Source: Comamonas kerstersii (GTDB taxonomy: Bacteria; Pseudomonadota; Gammaproteobacteria; Burkholderiales; Burkholderiaceae_C). From it: 64,000 nt of DNA. The notes under the pieces were generated by a model. It did not search any database. It saw only the letters and a program-made list of their open reading frames with translations, and had not been told where the DNA came from. How positions within the stretch are numbered: the stretch's first letter is position 1; every line of letters starts with the position of its first letter. This document shows, in pieces, positions 45,394 through 54,385 of this stretch. The DNA lies in NCBI RefSeq assembly GCF_008801935.1, contig NZ_VZOT01000006.1, forward strand, positions 1-64,000. The letters run 5' to 3'. The position numbers and the translations under genes are program-made.

Positions 45394-46071
45394 TTAACGC
45401 TTCGCCCCCGCCTGCAGCAGCAAAGCCTCGATCTGCCCATAGCCACGCTGGCGGGCATGCTGCAAGGGGGTGATACCTTCGGCATCTGCAATATGCGGGT
45501 CTGCCCCGGCCGCCAGCAGATCCTGCACGATCTGCACATGCTGCGGGCCGCCCTGGCCCAGCACAATGGCTTCCATCAGCGCCGTCCAGTGCAAGCGGTT
45601 GATGTGGTTCACATCTACCCCTGCGGCAATCAGCAGGCGCACCGTTTCCACATGGCCACGCTCCGCGGCAGGAATCAGGGCCGTGCCGCCATAGCGGTTC
45701 AGGCTTTGCAGGTCTGCACCGTGCTGCAGCGTCATCTTGAGAATTTCGTTGTGCCCGCGTGCCCCCGCATAGAGGTAGGGGCTGTCCTGCATCTGGTCCT
45801 TGGCGTTCACATCAGCCCCGGCGGCCATGAGCAGCCGCGCAGCTTCCACCTGGTTGTGGTGGGTGGCAACCAGCAGCGGTGTTTCGCCACGGCGGTTGCG
45901 TGCATCCACCGGCGCACCTTGCTCCAGTGCTGTGCGCAGCTGCACCACATCGCCACGCTGCGCTGCCTCGTGCAGTGGCTGCTGCGGCGCACCGCCGCTG
46001 GCACTGGCGGTGGCAGACATCCACATGGCCAGCAGCACCCCCAAGGCCATTCCCCTGCGTTTCCAGAACAT
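45394..46071 (-). CDS. Exported ankyrin-repeat protein
   Basis: The 225-residue product has a signal peptide (MFWKRRGMALGVLLAMWMSA, cleavage near ASASG). About five ankyrin repeats follow: QPLHEAAQRGDVVQLRTALE, RGETPLLVATHHNQVEAARL, YGGTALIPAAERGHVETVRL and others. It is probably periplasmic. Small exported ankyrin proteins sometimes accompany catalases or effectors, but nothing in this context assigns a partner. It lies 37 bp downstream of the amidohydrolase on the same strand. Confidence 0.86.
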   Translation of the reverse strand: MFWKRRGMALGVLLAMWMSATASASGGAPQQPLHEAAQRGDVVQLRTALEQGAPVDARNRRGETPLLVATHHNQVEAARLLMAAGADVNAKDQMQDSPYLYAGARGHNEILKMTLQHGADLQSLNRYGGTALIPAAERGHVETVRLLIAAGVDVNHINRLHWTALMEAIVLGQGGPQHVQIVQDLLAAGADPHIADAEGITPLQHARQRGYGQIEALLLQAGAKR

Positions 46072-46108
46072 TGCCACGCTCCTCGTCAAACTTTGAACCG
46101 CATGCTGC

Positions 46109-47296
46109 TCAGCGGGCAGCCACCGCTTCTGGCAGCTGCCAGATCTCACCCTTGCGCACCACCTTGCGTGCATACGGCGCAGTCGCTACGGCAGCGGCTG
46201 CATTGGGCGCCTGCACCAGCACAAAATCTGCCGCATGGCCGGGCTGCAGGCCGTAGCCGGCCTTGCCCATCACCGCTGCGCTGGCATGCGTTGCCATGTC
46301 CAGCGCCACGCGCAGATCGGCATCGGTGTAAAAGCCTGAGCGATAGGCCACCAGCATGGCGCGCTGCAACATGTCGCCATTGCCAAAGGGCCACCAGGCA
46401 TCCTGAATATTGTCATTGCCGCTGAACACCCGTACCCCGGCCTCGCGCAGCTTGAGCACTGGCGGAAAGCCATGGTTGCCCGGTGCATTCGTCATGATGG
46501 CAATGCCCGCCCGGGCCAGCACCTCCGCAATGCGCTGCAATGCGGCATCGTCCAGATCCCCCAGGCCATAGGCATGGCTGACGGCCACACGCCCCTGCAT
46601 GCCCAGTGCCTCGGTGCGCGCAGCAATGCGCTGCAGATCGGCCATGCAAATCTCACCGGGCTCGTGCAGGTGGATGTCTACCTTGGCGGCATGCCGCTCG
46701 GCCAGATCAAACACCACGTCCAGCTGCCCATCGGGGTCACCATCGAAAGTAGTGGGGTCAATGCCGCCCACCACCTGCGCCCCGGCACGCATGGCCTGAT
46801 CCAGCACCTGCGCCGTGCCCGGGCAGCTCACCACGCCAGCCTGCGGAAAGGCCACCAGCTCTATCTCCAGCCACTGTTCCCACTTGGCATGTGCCTGCAG
46901 CACGGCTTCCAGATGCGTGAGCTGTGTGGTCGCGTCCACATCCACATGGCAGCGCATGGCCATGGTGCCAAACCCTGCGGCCTGCGCCATCAAGGCCTCA
47001 GCACGCGCCACCATGGGCCGGGCGGAGGCCAGCGCCTGTTTTTCCACCGCCAGACGCTCACGCAGGCTGCTCACGGGCTGGTGGGAATGCCAGCGGTCGC
47101 CCACAAAGCTTTTGTCCAGATGGATATGGCCATCCACAAACCCCGGCAGCAGCACATGGCCTGCCACATCCACCACCTCTGCATGCGGCAGCACTGGGCA
47201 CTCGCTGGCCATGCTGGTAATACGCCCCTGCTGCACCGCCACATGCACAGGTGCGCCATCCATATCTACGGCGTTGATAAAAATGCGATCGTTCAT
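46109..47296 (-). CDS. Cytosine-deaminase-like amidohydrolase
   Basis: The 395-residue protein starts MNDRIFINAVDMDGAPVHVA. It has the metal-binding DGHIHLDKSF, later HLHEPGEIC, VSHAYGLGD and SGNDNIQDAWWPFGNGDML. These match the cytosine deaminase and atrazine-type group (HIHLDK, GNDxxxDxWWPxGxGDML) of the amidohydrolase superfamily. Substrate is likely a cyclic amidine or amide but unproven. The ATG at 47296 is preferred to a long upstream extension. Confidence 0.88.
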   Translation of the reverse strand: MNDRIFINAVDMDGAPVHVAVQQGRITSMASECPVLPHAEVVDVAGHVLLPGFVDGHIHLDKSFVGDRWHSHQPVSSLRERLAVEKQALASARPMVARAEALMAQAAGFGTMAMRCHVDVDATTQLTHLEAVLQAHAKWEQWLEIELVAFPQAGVVSCPGTAQVLDQAMRAGAQVVGGIDPTTFDGDPDGQLDVVFDLAERHAAKVDIHLHEPGEICMADLQRIAARTEALGMQGRVAVSHAYGLGDLDDAALQRIAEVLARAGIAIMTNAPGNHGFPPVLKLREAGVRVFSGNDNIQDAWWPFGNGDMLQRAMLVAYRSGFYTDADLRVALDMATHASAAVMGKAGYGLQPGHAADFVLVQAPNAAAAVATAPYARKVVRKGEIWQLPEAVAAR

Positions 47297-47474
47297 GCAC
47301 TCACTCCCCAACAGTAGCGGCACACCGCGCAGCACGCGCTGCTTGCGCCTTATGCATTGACCATACGCGAAACCGCATTGTGCTGCCCATGCGGGGTTGA
47401 CGCGTTCACAGGTAGGTGAGCGAGCCAGCAAGCACATACTGGCGCAAATACCAAGCAATCAAAAAACAGAGCTA

Positions 47475-47499
47475 CCAGCGCTTACTACATAAGCGCTAG
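47475..47499. repeat. Dispersed hairpin repeat, short form
   Basis: CCAGCGCTTA (47475-47484) faces TAAGCGCTAG (47490-47499) with one mismatch and a 5-base loop. It lies in the 227-bp gap between the amidohydrolase start and the TauE-type stop (both minus strand). The rest of the gap shows no gene. Confidence 0.75.
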
Positions 47500-47523
47500 A
47501 ACCCAATTTGATGCAAATTTCTT

Positions 47524-48282
47524 TCAGATGCTGTCCCACAGCTGGGGCACAGAACTGCCCAGCATGGCCAGACCCGAGAGCGTGAGCATCACCAGAATCA
47601 GCTGGCGAAAGGCGGCCTCACTCATGCCCTTGTAGGTATGCATGCCCAGCCAGGCTGGCACCAGCATGGCGGGAAGCAGCCATGCCAGCCAGTGCAGCAC
47701 CGGGCCGGTAATCAGGCCGCGCTCCACATACAGCAGAGCCACCACGCACAGCATGGACAGGTTGAAGTTCTGAATCACCGCACGCTGTGTGTCTTTGGGA
47801 AAGCGGCGCAGGCTGCACCACAGCGTGGGAATCGTGCCCGTAAAGCCACCCAGACCACCCAGCACACCACCCGCCCAGCCCGCCACTGCATCGGCCACGC
47901 GCCCGCCATGCGTAATGGGGGGCAGGCGCTGCATCAGCAGCATGGTGGGGCACCAGATCAGCAGCAGCGCGCCCAGCCCGGCCTTGAACCAGAGCATGTT
48001 CAGCTGCGGCAGCAGCCACAAGCCCACGGGAATGCCTGCCAGCCCACCGAGCACAAACGGCAGCAGCTGCGGCCAGTGCGCACCCCGGCGCACGCTAAAG
48101 GCCGCGAGGATTTGCCCCGCCAGCGAACAGCACACGGCCAGCGCGGCAGCCACCTGCGGCTCCAGCACCCAGGCCCAGAACGACATGGCCACCATGCCAA
48201 ACGCAAAGCCTGAAACGCCCTGCACAAAACCGGCGCACATGGCCCCGGCGACCACCACGATCAGCGTTGTCTCCACCACCAC
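47524..48282 (-). CDS. TauE/SafE-family membrane permease
   Basis: The 252-residue protein has about eight hydrophobic helices and the family repeats GFVQGVSGFAFGMVAMSF and GGVLGGLGGFTGTIPTLW. Members export sulfite, sulfoacetate or other organic anions. It shares direction with the amidohydrolase 227 bp downstream, but a hairpin repeat separates them. Substrate unknown. Confidence 0.88.
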   Translation of the reverse strand: MVVETTLIVVVAGAMCAGFVQGVSGFAFGMVAMSFWAWVLEPQVAAALAVCCSLAGQILAAFSVRRGAHWPQLLPFVLGGLAGIPVGLWLLPQLNMLWFKAGLGALLLIWCPTMLLMQRLPPITHGGRVADAVAGWAGGVLGGLGGFTGTIPTLWCSLRRFPKDTQRAVIQNFNLSMLCVVALLYVERGLITGPVLHWLAWLLPAMLVPAWLGMHTYKGMSEAAFRQLILVMLTLSGLAMLGSSVPQLWDSI

Positions 48283-48360
48283 TCCTGCTCTGATTTTTAT
48301 AAGCGTGTTGATTGTCAGTGAGCCATGGTGATTCAGACAATGACAAAGTGATGGAACTTA

Positions 48361-48387
48361 TAAAAGTGATAGCTGCCAGCGCTCGAT
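48361..48387. repeat. Half-copy of the dispersed repeat
   Basis: GTGATAGCTGCCAGCGCT at about 48366-48383 matches one arm of the dispersed repeat; no second arm is present. Located between the TauE-type and methyltransferase genes. Confidence 0.5.
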
Positions 48388-48413
48388 GGGACTTCGTTAG
48401 AGGCCAAAAATGC

Positions 48414-48917
48414 TTAAATTCCGCACCCCCACCAGCGCCCCACCTGCGCGCAGTAAGCCACATAGTCCGCCCCAAACTTCTGGCGCAGTACCGCTTCCTC
48501 CGGGCGAATCTGGTAGCGCTGCAGATAGCACACCAAGGCGGCGCACCACAGCACCCCGCTCCACGTACCCAGCGCCAGCGACCATCCCAGCAAACCCAGC
48601 ACAAAACCCAGATACATGGGATTGCGCGTCCAGCGGTAAATGCCACGCACCACCAGCGCCGAAGCGTTTTCCGGCGCCACCGGGCTTACCGTCGTCCGCG
48701 CCTGCCGGAAGGCCCAGACCCCGGCCACGCACACCGTCAGCCCGGCAGCACCAAATACCGCAGCCACAGCCCAACGCAACGGCGTCACCCACTGCATGGG
48801 CAGCAACGCCGATGTGCTCCAGATACCCGCAGCCACCAATGCCACGAGCAACAGCGGCGGCAGCTTGAGTGCCAGCCAGCGCTGATCCCATGCCGCTTTC
48901 TGGTCCGAATGGTTCAT
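48414..48917 (-). CDS. Isoprenylcysteine/phospholipid methyltransferase-like membrane protein
   Basis: The 167-residue protein starts MNHSDQKAAWDQRWLALKLP and has four or five membrane helices. The SAM-binding signature GIYRWTRNPMYLGFVLGLLG and the C-terminal EEAVLRQKFGADYVAYCAQV are typical of the ICMT/PEMT-like family. AGGAGGGG precedes the ATG at 48917. Bacterial members have unknown or varied substrates. Confidence 0.85.
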   Translation of the reverse strand: MNHSDQKAAWDQRWLALKLPPLLLVALVAAGIWSTSALLPMQWVTPLRWAVAAVFGAAGLTVCVAGVWAFRQARTTVSPVAPENASALVVRGIYRWTRNPMYLGFVLGLLGWSLALGTWSGVLWCAALVCYLQRYQIRPEEAVLRQKFGADYVAYCAQVGRWWGCGI

Positions 48918-49172
48918 GTTTCCCCTCCTTGTGATGTGATGGCTGGAGGGTAAAGATGGAAGTGGGTGGAAGGTCAAGGGGACTTTTGTGAGGCAGGGTG
49001 CTTTGGTTGGGGTGAGCAGTTTTTAAAGCAGGACTTCGGGATTTTTTTGGGGGGTGGCTGCTTTCGGCCAACAGCCGACCTTCAGAGGCGCCTCGAATTG
49101 GCGCTTCGATAGCTAAGCCTCCAGAGAGTCTGGATTTCGACTCCTACAATTGAGATTCCTTAAAAAGAATGC
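48918..49172. other. Gap between the membrane methyltransferase and an AT-rich orphan gene
   Basis: The 255 bp between the divergent methyltransferase and orphan genes hold no clear gene. The right half becomes AT-rich (ATTGAGATTCCTTAAAAAG near 49149), which could contain the promoter of the orphan gene. GAGGCGCCTC at 49085-49094 is a perfect 10-bp palindrome. Confidence 0.55.
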
Positions 49173-49883
49173 ATGGACATGAGACTTACGCAAGATCAGC
49201 ATCGCCTCTGGGTGTCCAGCTTCTTCAAATCCAAGGTCAAAGAATTTGATTTTTTCTTGCGCTCCGTCGTGGAGTGCTGCGATCAATCAATGGATAGGTT
49301 CCACAAAGGGCAGCAAGGCAACGAACAAACGGAAAGCAGAATCGTCTATACGTTCTCAGCCTTTAGCAATACGGTTCAATCTCTTAAAGACTCAGGATCG
49401 ACATTCCTCAAACCAAAGATTGTTTGGAGCGATATCGAAGGATTGCGACATGGAACGTTTATATGGCTCAGCAGAAATGCAGCTACTCATGATGGCAATC
49501 CAGTGATAAGCGGGTGGGCTGACGGGCGATACTTTGTGCCCAAAGACATTCATAGGTTTGATTCTTCTGGCAAGCTGATTGAGATTCCTGCACCGACTGT
49601 TGACGTAGCCCAATTTTGTCTTGAGTTCGCAAAAGATTTCAGCAATTTTCTCTTGCTACGTCTTCGCTCACTCGGACCCATAGAAGTTCCTAGAACGGGC
49701 ATTGAAGATATAGAGAAATCTTTGGATTCGGTGATGGTGCCTGCCTTCGCTCGCCAGATCTTTACTGCCCATAAATCACAGATTGAACGCGCACTCATGC
49801 TCGTGAAAAGCGATCCGATTGGTGATGCAATCAGTTTGTTGCGTGAAACCGTGACGTATTGCGAGACTCGTCTTTGTACATGA
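49173..49883 (+). CDS. AT-rich orphan protein of unknown function
   Basis: The 236-residue protein starts MDMRLTQDQHRLWVSSFFKS. No signal peptide or membrane helix is evident. It is mostly helical, with FDFFLRSVVECCDQSMDRF, VQFCLEFAKDFSNFLLLRL-like patterns and TYCETRLCT at the end. I recognise no domain. G+C is strikingly low (25 of 60 in the line at 49321, against about 60% or more in neighbours), suggesting recent transfer. It stands alone between repeats. Confidence 0.72.
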   Translation: MDMRLTQDQHRLWVSSFFKSKVKEFDFFLRSVVECCDQSMDRFHKGQQGNEQTESRIVYTFSAFSNTVQSLKDSGSTFLKPKIVWSDIEGLRHGTFIWLSRNAATHDGNPVISGWADGRYFVPKDIHRFDSSGKLIEIPAPTVDVAQFCLEFAKDFSNFLLLRLRSLGPIEVPRTGIEDIEKSLDSVMVPAFARQIFTAHKSQIERALMLVKSDPIGDAISLLRETVTYCETRLCT

Positions 49884-49967
49884 ACTTTCATCGCGAATCA
49901 GACCGTCTGGAGGCTATGGATAGTTGACTCTGAACGGCTGCAATGGTTCATCTTTCCCTGTACCGCA

Positions 49968-50682
49968 CCCTCTCCCGCAAGCAGGCGAGGGAGTGCTAGG
50001 CACAGCGCTTGTGCCACCCCGCACGCCAGCTGTAAGACAGGCGTGCTTGGACATAAAAAATCTGATTTCCGGCTGCCTGTTTGACCAGAGCGACGCAGGA
50101 GCGACGGGAGTTCAGCCGGACAAGCCGCCTGCAAGGCTCGCCTTTTCTTTCCCCCATTTCTTTTGGCGACGCAAAAGAAATGGGGTCGGCTGTCGGGCCG
50201 AGACCCGACTCCCCACCTCAAACCAAGCACACCGCCCAAACAAGAAGCAGCAACTGCCCCCATCCCCGCCTTCCCCCAGCGGGGAAGGAGTGAAATACAG
50301 CCCTCACCCCTGCCCTCTCCCGCAAGCAGGCGAGGGAGGGCTAGGCATAGCGCTTGTGCCACCCCGCACGCCAGCGGTAAGACTGGCGTGCTTGGACATA
50401 AAAAATCTGATTTCCGGCTGCCTGTTTGACCAGAGCGACGCAGGAGCGACGGGAGTTCAGCCGGACAAGCCGCCTGCAAGGCTCGCCTTTTCTTTCCCCC
50501 ATTTCTTTTGGCGACGCAAAAGAAATGGGGTCGGCTGTCGGGCCGAGACCCGACCTCCTGCCTCAAACCAAGCACACCGCCCAAACAAGAAGCAGCAACG
50601 GCCCCCATCCCCGCCTTCCCCCAGCGGGGGAAGGAGTGAATGCGGCCCTCTCCCCAACCCTCTCCCGCAAGCGGGAGAGGGA
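49968..50682. repeat. Two 345-bp direct repeats plus partial third copy
   Basis: CCCTCTCCCGCAAGC recurs at 49968, 50313 and 50658, a period of 345 bp. Copies 1 and 2 are almost identical over their length and the third stops after about 25 bp. Each copy has a perfect 14-bp hairpin: CCCCATTTCTTTTG (50152-50165) and CAAAAGAAATGGGG (50172-50185), repeated at 50497-50530. No transposase is encoded. Translations of both strands look non-protein-like. The array fills the convergent gap (846 bp in all) between the orphan gene and the peptide transporter. Confidence 0.9.
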
Positions 50683-50729
50683 GCTATGCAGCGCATTGTC
50701 AGCAGCTTGGGGCAAGCTGCTACCGTGCT

Positions 50730-52481
50730 TCAATGCACGTGCGCGATATCAGGGATCGCTGCCATCAAGTCCTTGGTGTACTGGTGCTGCGGATCATCCA
50801 GCACGGCCTGCGCATCACCCACTTCCACCAGCTGGCCGCGCTGCATGACGCCGATGTCGTCGCACATATGGCGAATCACGGCCAGGTTGTGGCTGATGAG
50901 CAGATAAGTCAGGCCAAACTCTTCCTGCAGATCACGCATCAGGTTAAGCACCTGGGCCTGCACGGATACGTCCAGCGCCGAGGTGGGCTCGTCACAGATG
51001 ATGAACTCCGGCCTGCTGGCCAGTGCGCGCGCCACGGCGATGCGCTGGCGTTGGCCGCCGGAGAACTGGTGCGGGTACTTTTTGGCGTCGTCCGGCTTCA
51101 TGCGCACGCGGTGCAGGGCTTGCTGCACACGTTCGGCGGTTTCTTCCTTGGACTGCGTAATGCCCAGCACTACCAAGGGCTCGGCAATCAGCTGCTCCAC
51201 CGTCCAGCGCGGGTTGAGGCTGGCGTACGGGTCCTGAAAAATCATCTGAAAGCGGCGGCGCATGGCCACGGTCTGTGCGGCGGCGCTCCACTTGTCTACA
51301 CCGTCAAACAGGATAGTGCCGCTGGTGGGGCGGGTCAGCCCCGCAATCATGCGTGCCACGGTGGATTTGCCGGAGCCAGATTCGCCCACCAGCCCAAAGG
51401 TCGTGCCTTTGCGGATGTTGAAGCTCACATGGTCTGCGGCCTTGAGGATTTTTTTGTCCTGGCGTGCGAGCACACGGGCCAGCCAGCCGCCAGAGAGGTC
51501 GTATTCCTTGCACAGGTCTTTGACCTCGACCAGCGGGCGTGCAGCGGCAGCCGCAGGGTCTGCGGGCTTGGGCGTCCACGGCACCGCTTTGACCACGGGC
51601 CCACCGCCCACTTCAGGCACAGGCAGGCGTTCCACGCGCTGGTGCACGCTGGGAATGGCGGCCATGAGCACCTGGGTGTACGGGTCACGCGGGGCGTCCA
51701 GCACCTGGCGTACATGGCCGGTCTCCAGCACGCGGCCGTGGTACATGACCATGACGCGGTCGGCTGTCTCGGCAATCACGCCCATGTCGTGGGTGATCAG
51801 CATGGCGGCAGCGCCGCGCTCCTTGCAGACCTTGCGCAGCAGCTGGATGATCTGCGCCTGCACGGAGACATCCAGCGCCGTGGTGGGCTCGTCCGCAATG
51901 ATGAGTTCCGGCTCTGCGCACAGGGCCAGCGCAATTGCCACGCGCTGGCGCATGCCGCCGGAGAACTGGTGCGGGTACTGCCCCATGCGTTCCTTGGCAT
52001 GCGGAATTTCCACTTCTTCCAGCAGCGCCAGCGCACGTGCCTCGGCTTCTTTTTCGCTCACGGGCAGGTGGGTGCGAATGGTTTCCACCAAGTGCCCGCC
52101 CACGGTATAGACCGGGTTCAGGCTGGTGAGCGGGTCCTGGAAGATGGTGCCGATGCGCTTGCCACGAATGCGGCGCAGATCTTCACCACGCAGCTGGTCA
52201 ATGCGCTGGCCTTGCAGTTCGACCGTACCGCCGGAAATGCGGCCCGGGTGCTCGATCAGGCCGGTGATGGCAGAGCCCGTCATGGACTTGCCCGCGCCGG
52301 ACTCGCCCACCACGCCCAGGATTTCTCCTGGCCAGATGTCAAACGACACATCGTGCAGCACATGCACCGGGCCTTTGTGGGTGTCAAACGTCACGCTCAG
52401 ATTGCGCACCCGTAGCACGGGCGTGCCGCCTGCTGCACCATCAGCAGGCACGGGGGATGGAGTGTCTGTGTGCATCTTCAT
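50730..52481 (-). CDS. Peptide-type ABC transporter, fused double ATPase
   Basis: The 583-residue protein has two complete ATPase domains. The first (about residues 25-270) has GESGAGKSMTG, FSGGMRQRVAIALALC and IIADEPTTALDVSVQ. The second (about 310-570) has GESGSGKSTVARM, FSGGQRQRIAVARAL and IICDEPTSALDVSVQ. Fused DppD-DppF proteins occur in the GsiA/YejF group. It is coupled to the permease gene by a 4-base overlap. The operon order is SBP-permease-permease-ATPase on the minus strand. Confidence 0.93.
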   Translation of the reverse strand: MKMHTDTPSPVPADGAAGGTPVLRVRNLSVTFDTHKGPVHVLHDVSFDIWPGEILGVVGESGAGKSMTGSAITGLIEHPGRISGGTVELQGQRIDQLRGEDLRRIRGKRIGTIFQDPLTSLNPVYTVGGHLVETIRTHLPVSEKEAEARALALLEEVEIPHAKERMGQYPHQFSGGMRQRVAIALALCAEPELIIADEPTTALDVSVQAQIIQLLRKVCKERGAAAMLITHDMGVIAETADRVMVMYHGRVLETGHVRQVLDAPRDPYTQVLMAAIPSVHQRVERLPVPEVGGGPVVKAVPWTPKPADPAAAAARPLVEVKDLCKEYDLSGGWLARVLARQDKKILKAADHVSFNIRKGTTFGLVGESGSGKSTVARMIAGLTRPTSGTILFDGVDKWSAAAQTVAMRRRFQMIFQDPYASLNPRWTVEQLIAEPLVVLGITQSKEETAERVQQALHRVRMKPDDAKKYPHQFSGGQRQRIAVARALASRPEFIICDEPTSALDVSVQAQVLNLMRDLQEEFGLTYLLISHNLAVIRHMCDDIGVMQRGQLVEVGDAQAVLDDPQHQYTKDLMAAIPDIAHVH

Positions 52482-53404
52482 TGCAGCTTGGGGTTGAGAG
52501 CGTCACGCAGCCAATCACCCACCAGGTTGACCGACAGGGCCAGCGCCAGCAGCACCAGCCCGGGGAACATCAGAATCCACCACTCGCCCGAGAACAGAAA
52601 GCCCTGACCAATGCGGATTAGCGTACCCAGCGAGGGGGCCGTGGGGGGCAGGCCCACGCCCAGATAGGACAGCGTGGACTCCGCCACGATGGCCTGCGCA
52701 AAGCTGATAGTGGCAATGACCAGAATGGGGGCCAGCAGATTGGGCAGGATGTGCCTGGCCAGAATGGCCGTGCGGCTGCGCCCGATGAGCTGGGCAGCCA
52801 GCACATAGTCTTTCTGCTTTTCCACCATGACCGCGCCACGCACGGTGCGCGCGTACTGCACCCAGTCAGACAGGCCGATGGCAATGATGATGACGTACAC
52901 GGCCATGTCGTCGCGGTAGCCCTCGGGCAGCATGCCGCGTGCAATACCGAAGATCAGCAGCGCCACCAGAATCACGGGGAAGGTGAGCTGCACATCGGCA
53001 ATGCGCATGAGCATGGTGTCAAACCAGCCACCGGCATAGCCCGCAATCAGGCCCAGTGGCACGCCAATGATGAGCGACAGCGCCACAGCGGCCACACCCA
53101 CAATCACCGACATGCGCAGGCCGTAGAGGATGGCGGAGTACACGTCACGCCCCTGGTCATCGGCACCCAGCGGGTAGAACATCTCACCCATGCCCTGGCT
53201 CCAGGGGGGCGTGAAGGCATCCATCAAGTCCAGATTGGCAGGTTCAAACGGGTTGTGCAGCGCCAGCAGCGGTGCAAATACAGTGGCCAGCACCAGCAGA
53301 GCCATCACGCCAGCGGCTACCTGCACCAGACGCGATCGTGCAAAGGCGCGCTTGACGGGCGAGTCACTGGCTTTCCAGCCCGTAGGTTTTACGGTATCAG
53401 TCAT
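52478..53404 (-). CDS. Peptide-type ABC transporter permease, DppC-like
   Basis: The 308-residue protein has an N-terminal membrane helix and a binding-protein-dependent transport domain. GADDQGRDVYSAILYGLRMS is the DppC/OppC signature, and DYVLAAQLIGRSRTAILARH is the EAA-like loop. Twelve bases separate it from the DppB-like gene. Confidence 0.93.
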   Translation of the reverse strand: MTDTVKPTGWKASDSPVKRAFARSRLVQVAAGVMALLVLATVFAPLLALHNPFEPANLDLMDAFTPPWSQGMGEMFYPLGADDQGRDVYSAILYGLRMSVIVGVAAVALSLIIGVPLGLIAGYAGGWFDTMLMRIADVQLTFPVILVALLIFGIARGMLPEGYRDDMAVYVIIIAIGLSDWVQYARTVRGAVMVEKQKDYVLAAQLIGRSRTAILARHILPNLLAPILVIATISFAQAIVAESTLSYLGVGLPPTAPSLGTLIRIGQGFLFSGEWWILMFPGLVLLALALSVNLVGDWLRDALNPKLQ

Positions 53405-53415
53405 TTGCGGGCCCC

Positions 53416-54381
53416 TTATTTCTTACGCAGGCGGGGGTCCACCAGCACATACAGAAAATCCACGAACAGGTTGATCACCACGTACAGCAGGGCGATGAAC
53501 ATCAGATAGGCCGCAATCAAAGGCACATCCACGCCCTGTACGGACGAGATGAACAGCAAGCCCACGCCCGGCCACTGGAACACGGTTTCCGTAACGATGG
53601 CAAAGGCAATCAGCGAGCCAATCTGCAAGCCTGCAATGGTGATGACGGGAATCAGCGTATTGCGCAGCGCATGGCCAAAGTACAGGCTTTTGTCATGCAG
53701 GCCGCGCGCACGGCCAAAGCGGATGTAGTCCGAGCGCAGCACTTCCAGCATCTCGGCACGCACCAGCCGCATGATCAGCGTCATGTTGTAAAAGCCCAGC
53801 GTGATGGCAGGCAGGATCAACGCCGCCCAGCCCGACGCCGTGAGAAAGCCGGTTTCCCAGCCGCCAATATTGACGGTCTGCCCCCGCCCGAAGGACGGCA
53901 GCCAGCGCAACTCTACGGCAAACACATAGATCAGGCCAATGCCAATCAGAAACGTGGGCAGCGACACACCCACGAGCGAGACGGTCATGATGGTGCGCGA
54001 GAGCCAGCCATCCTTGCGGATGGCGGTGTACACGCCCAGCACAATGCCCACCAGCAGTGCCAGCACCGAAGCCGTCAGCGCCAGCTCCAGCGTGGCGGGC
54101 AGGCGCTCGGCAATCACCTCGGCCACAGGGCGCTTGAGGCGGTAGGAAATGCCCAGATCCCCATGCAACACCTTGCCCACATAGGACAGGTATTGCAGCG
54201 GAACGGGCTTGTTAAACCCCAGCTCTTCGACCAGGGCTTCACGCTCTTGCAGCGTGGCATCTTCGCCCAGCAAACTGATGGTGGGATCGCCAATGTGGCG
54301 AAACACCATGAAGGAAATGAACGAGACGGCCAGCAGTACCAATACTGACTGGCCCAGTCTGCGCAGCAGATGGACCAGCAT
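53416..54381 (-). CDS. Peptide-type ABC transporter permease, DppB-like
   Basis: The 321-residue protein starts MLVHLLRRLGQSVLVLLAVS. RHIGDPTISLLGEDATLQER is the periplasmic segment after helix 1, typical of DppB. SDYIRFGRARGLHDKSLYFG is the EAA loop, and the C-terminus VDFLYVLVDPRLR is the family ending. It pairs with the DppC-like subunit. Confidence 0.93.
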   Translation of the reverse strand: MLVHLLRRLGQSVLVLLAVSFISFMVFRHIGDPTISLLGEDATLQEREALVEELGFNKPVPLQYLSYVGKVLHGDLGISYRLKRPVAEVIAERLPATLELALTASVLALLVGIVLGVYTAIRKDGWLSRTIMTVSLVGVSLPTFLIGIGLIYVFAVELRWLPSFGRGQTVNIGGWETGFLTASGWAALILPAITLGFYNMTLIMRLVRAEMLEVLRSDYIRFGRARGLHDKSLYFGHALRNTLIPVITIAGLQIGSLIAFAIVTETVFQWPGVGLLFISSVQGVDVPLIAAYLMFIALLYVVINLFVDFLYVLVDPRLRKK

Positions 54382-54385
54382 GGGC

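Noticed and set aside
49085-49160. tRNA remnant or attachment site before the orphan gene
   Set aside because: Short sequences there loosely resemble a T-arm (GGATTTCGACTCC), but no acceptor or anticodon stem can be folded and no duplicate was found.
49924-50907. Insertion sequence or gene in the 345-bp repeats
   Set aside because: No transposase motifs, and frames on both strands simply repeat twice; the perfect hairpin inside is not at the unit ends.
50640-52415. Plus-strand 591-residue frame over the double ATPase
   Set aside because: Antisense to a protein with two full ATPase domains; it starts in repeat sequence.
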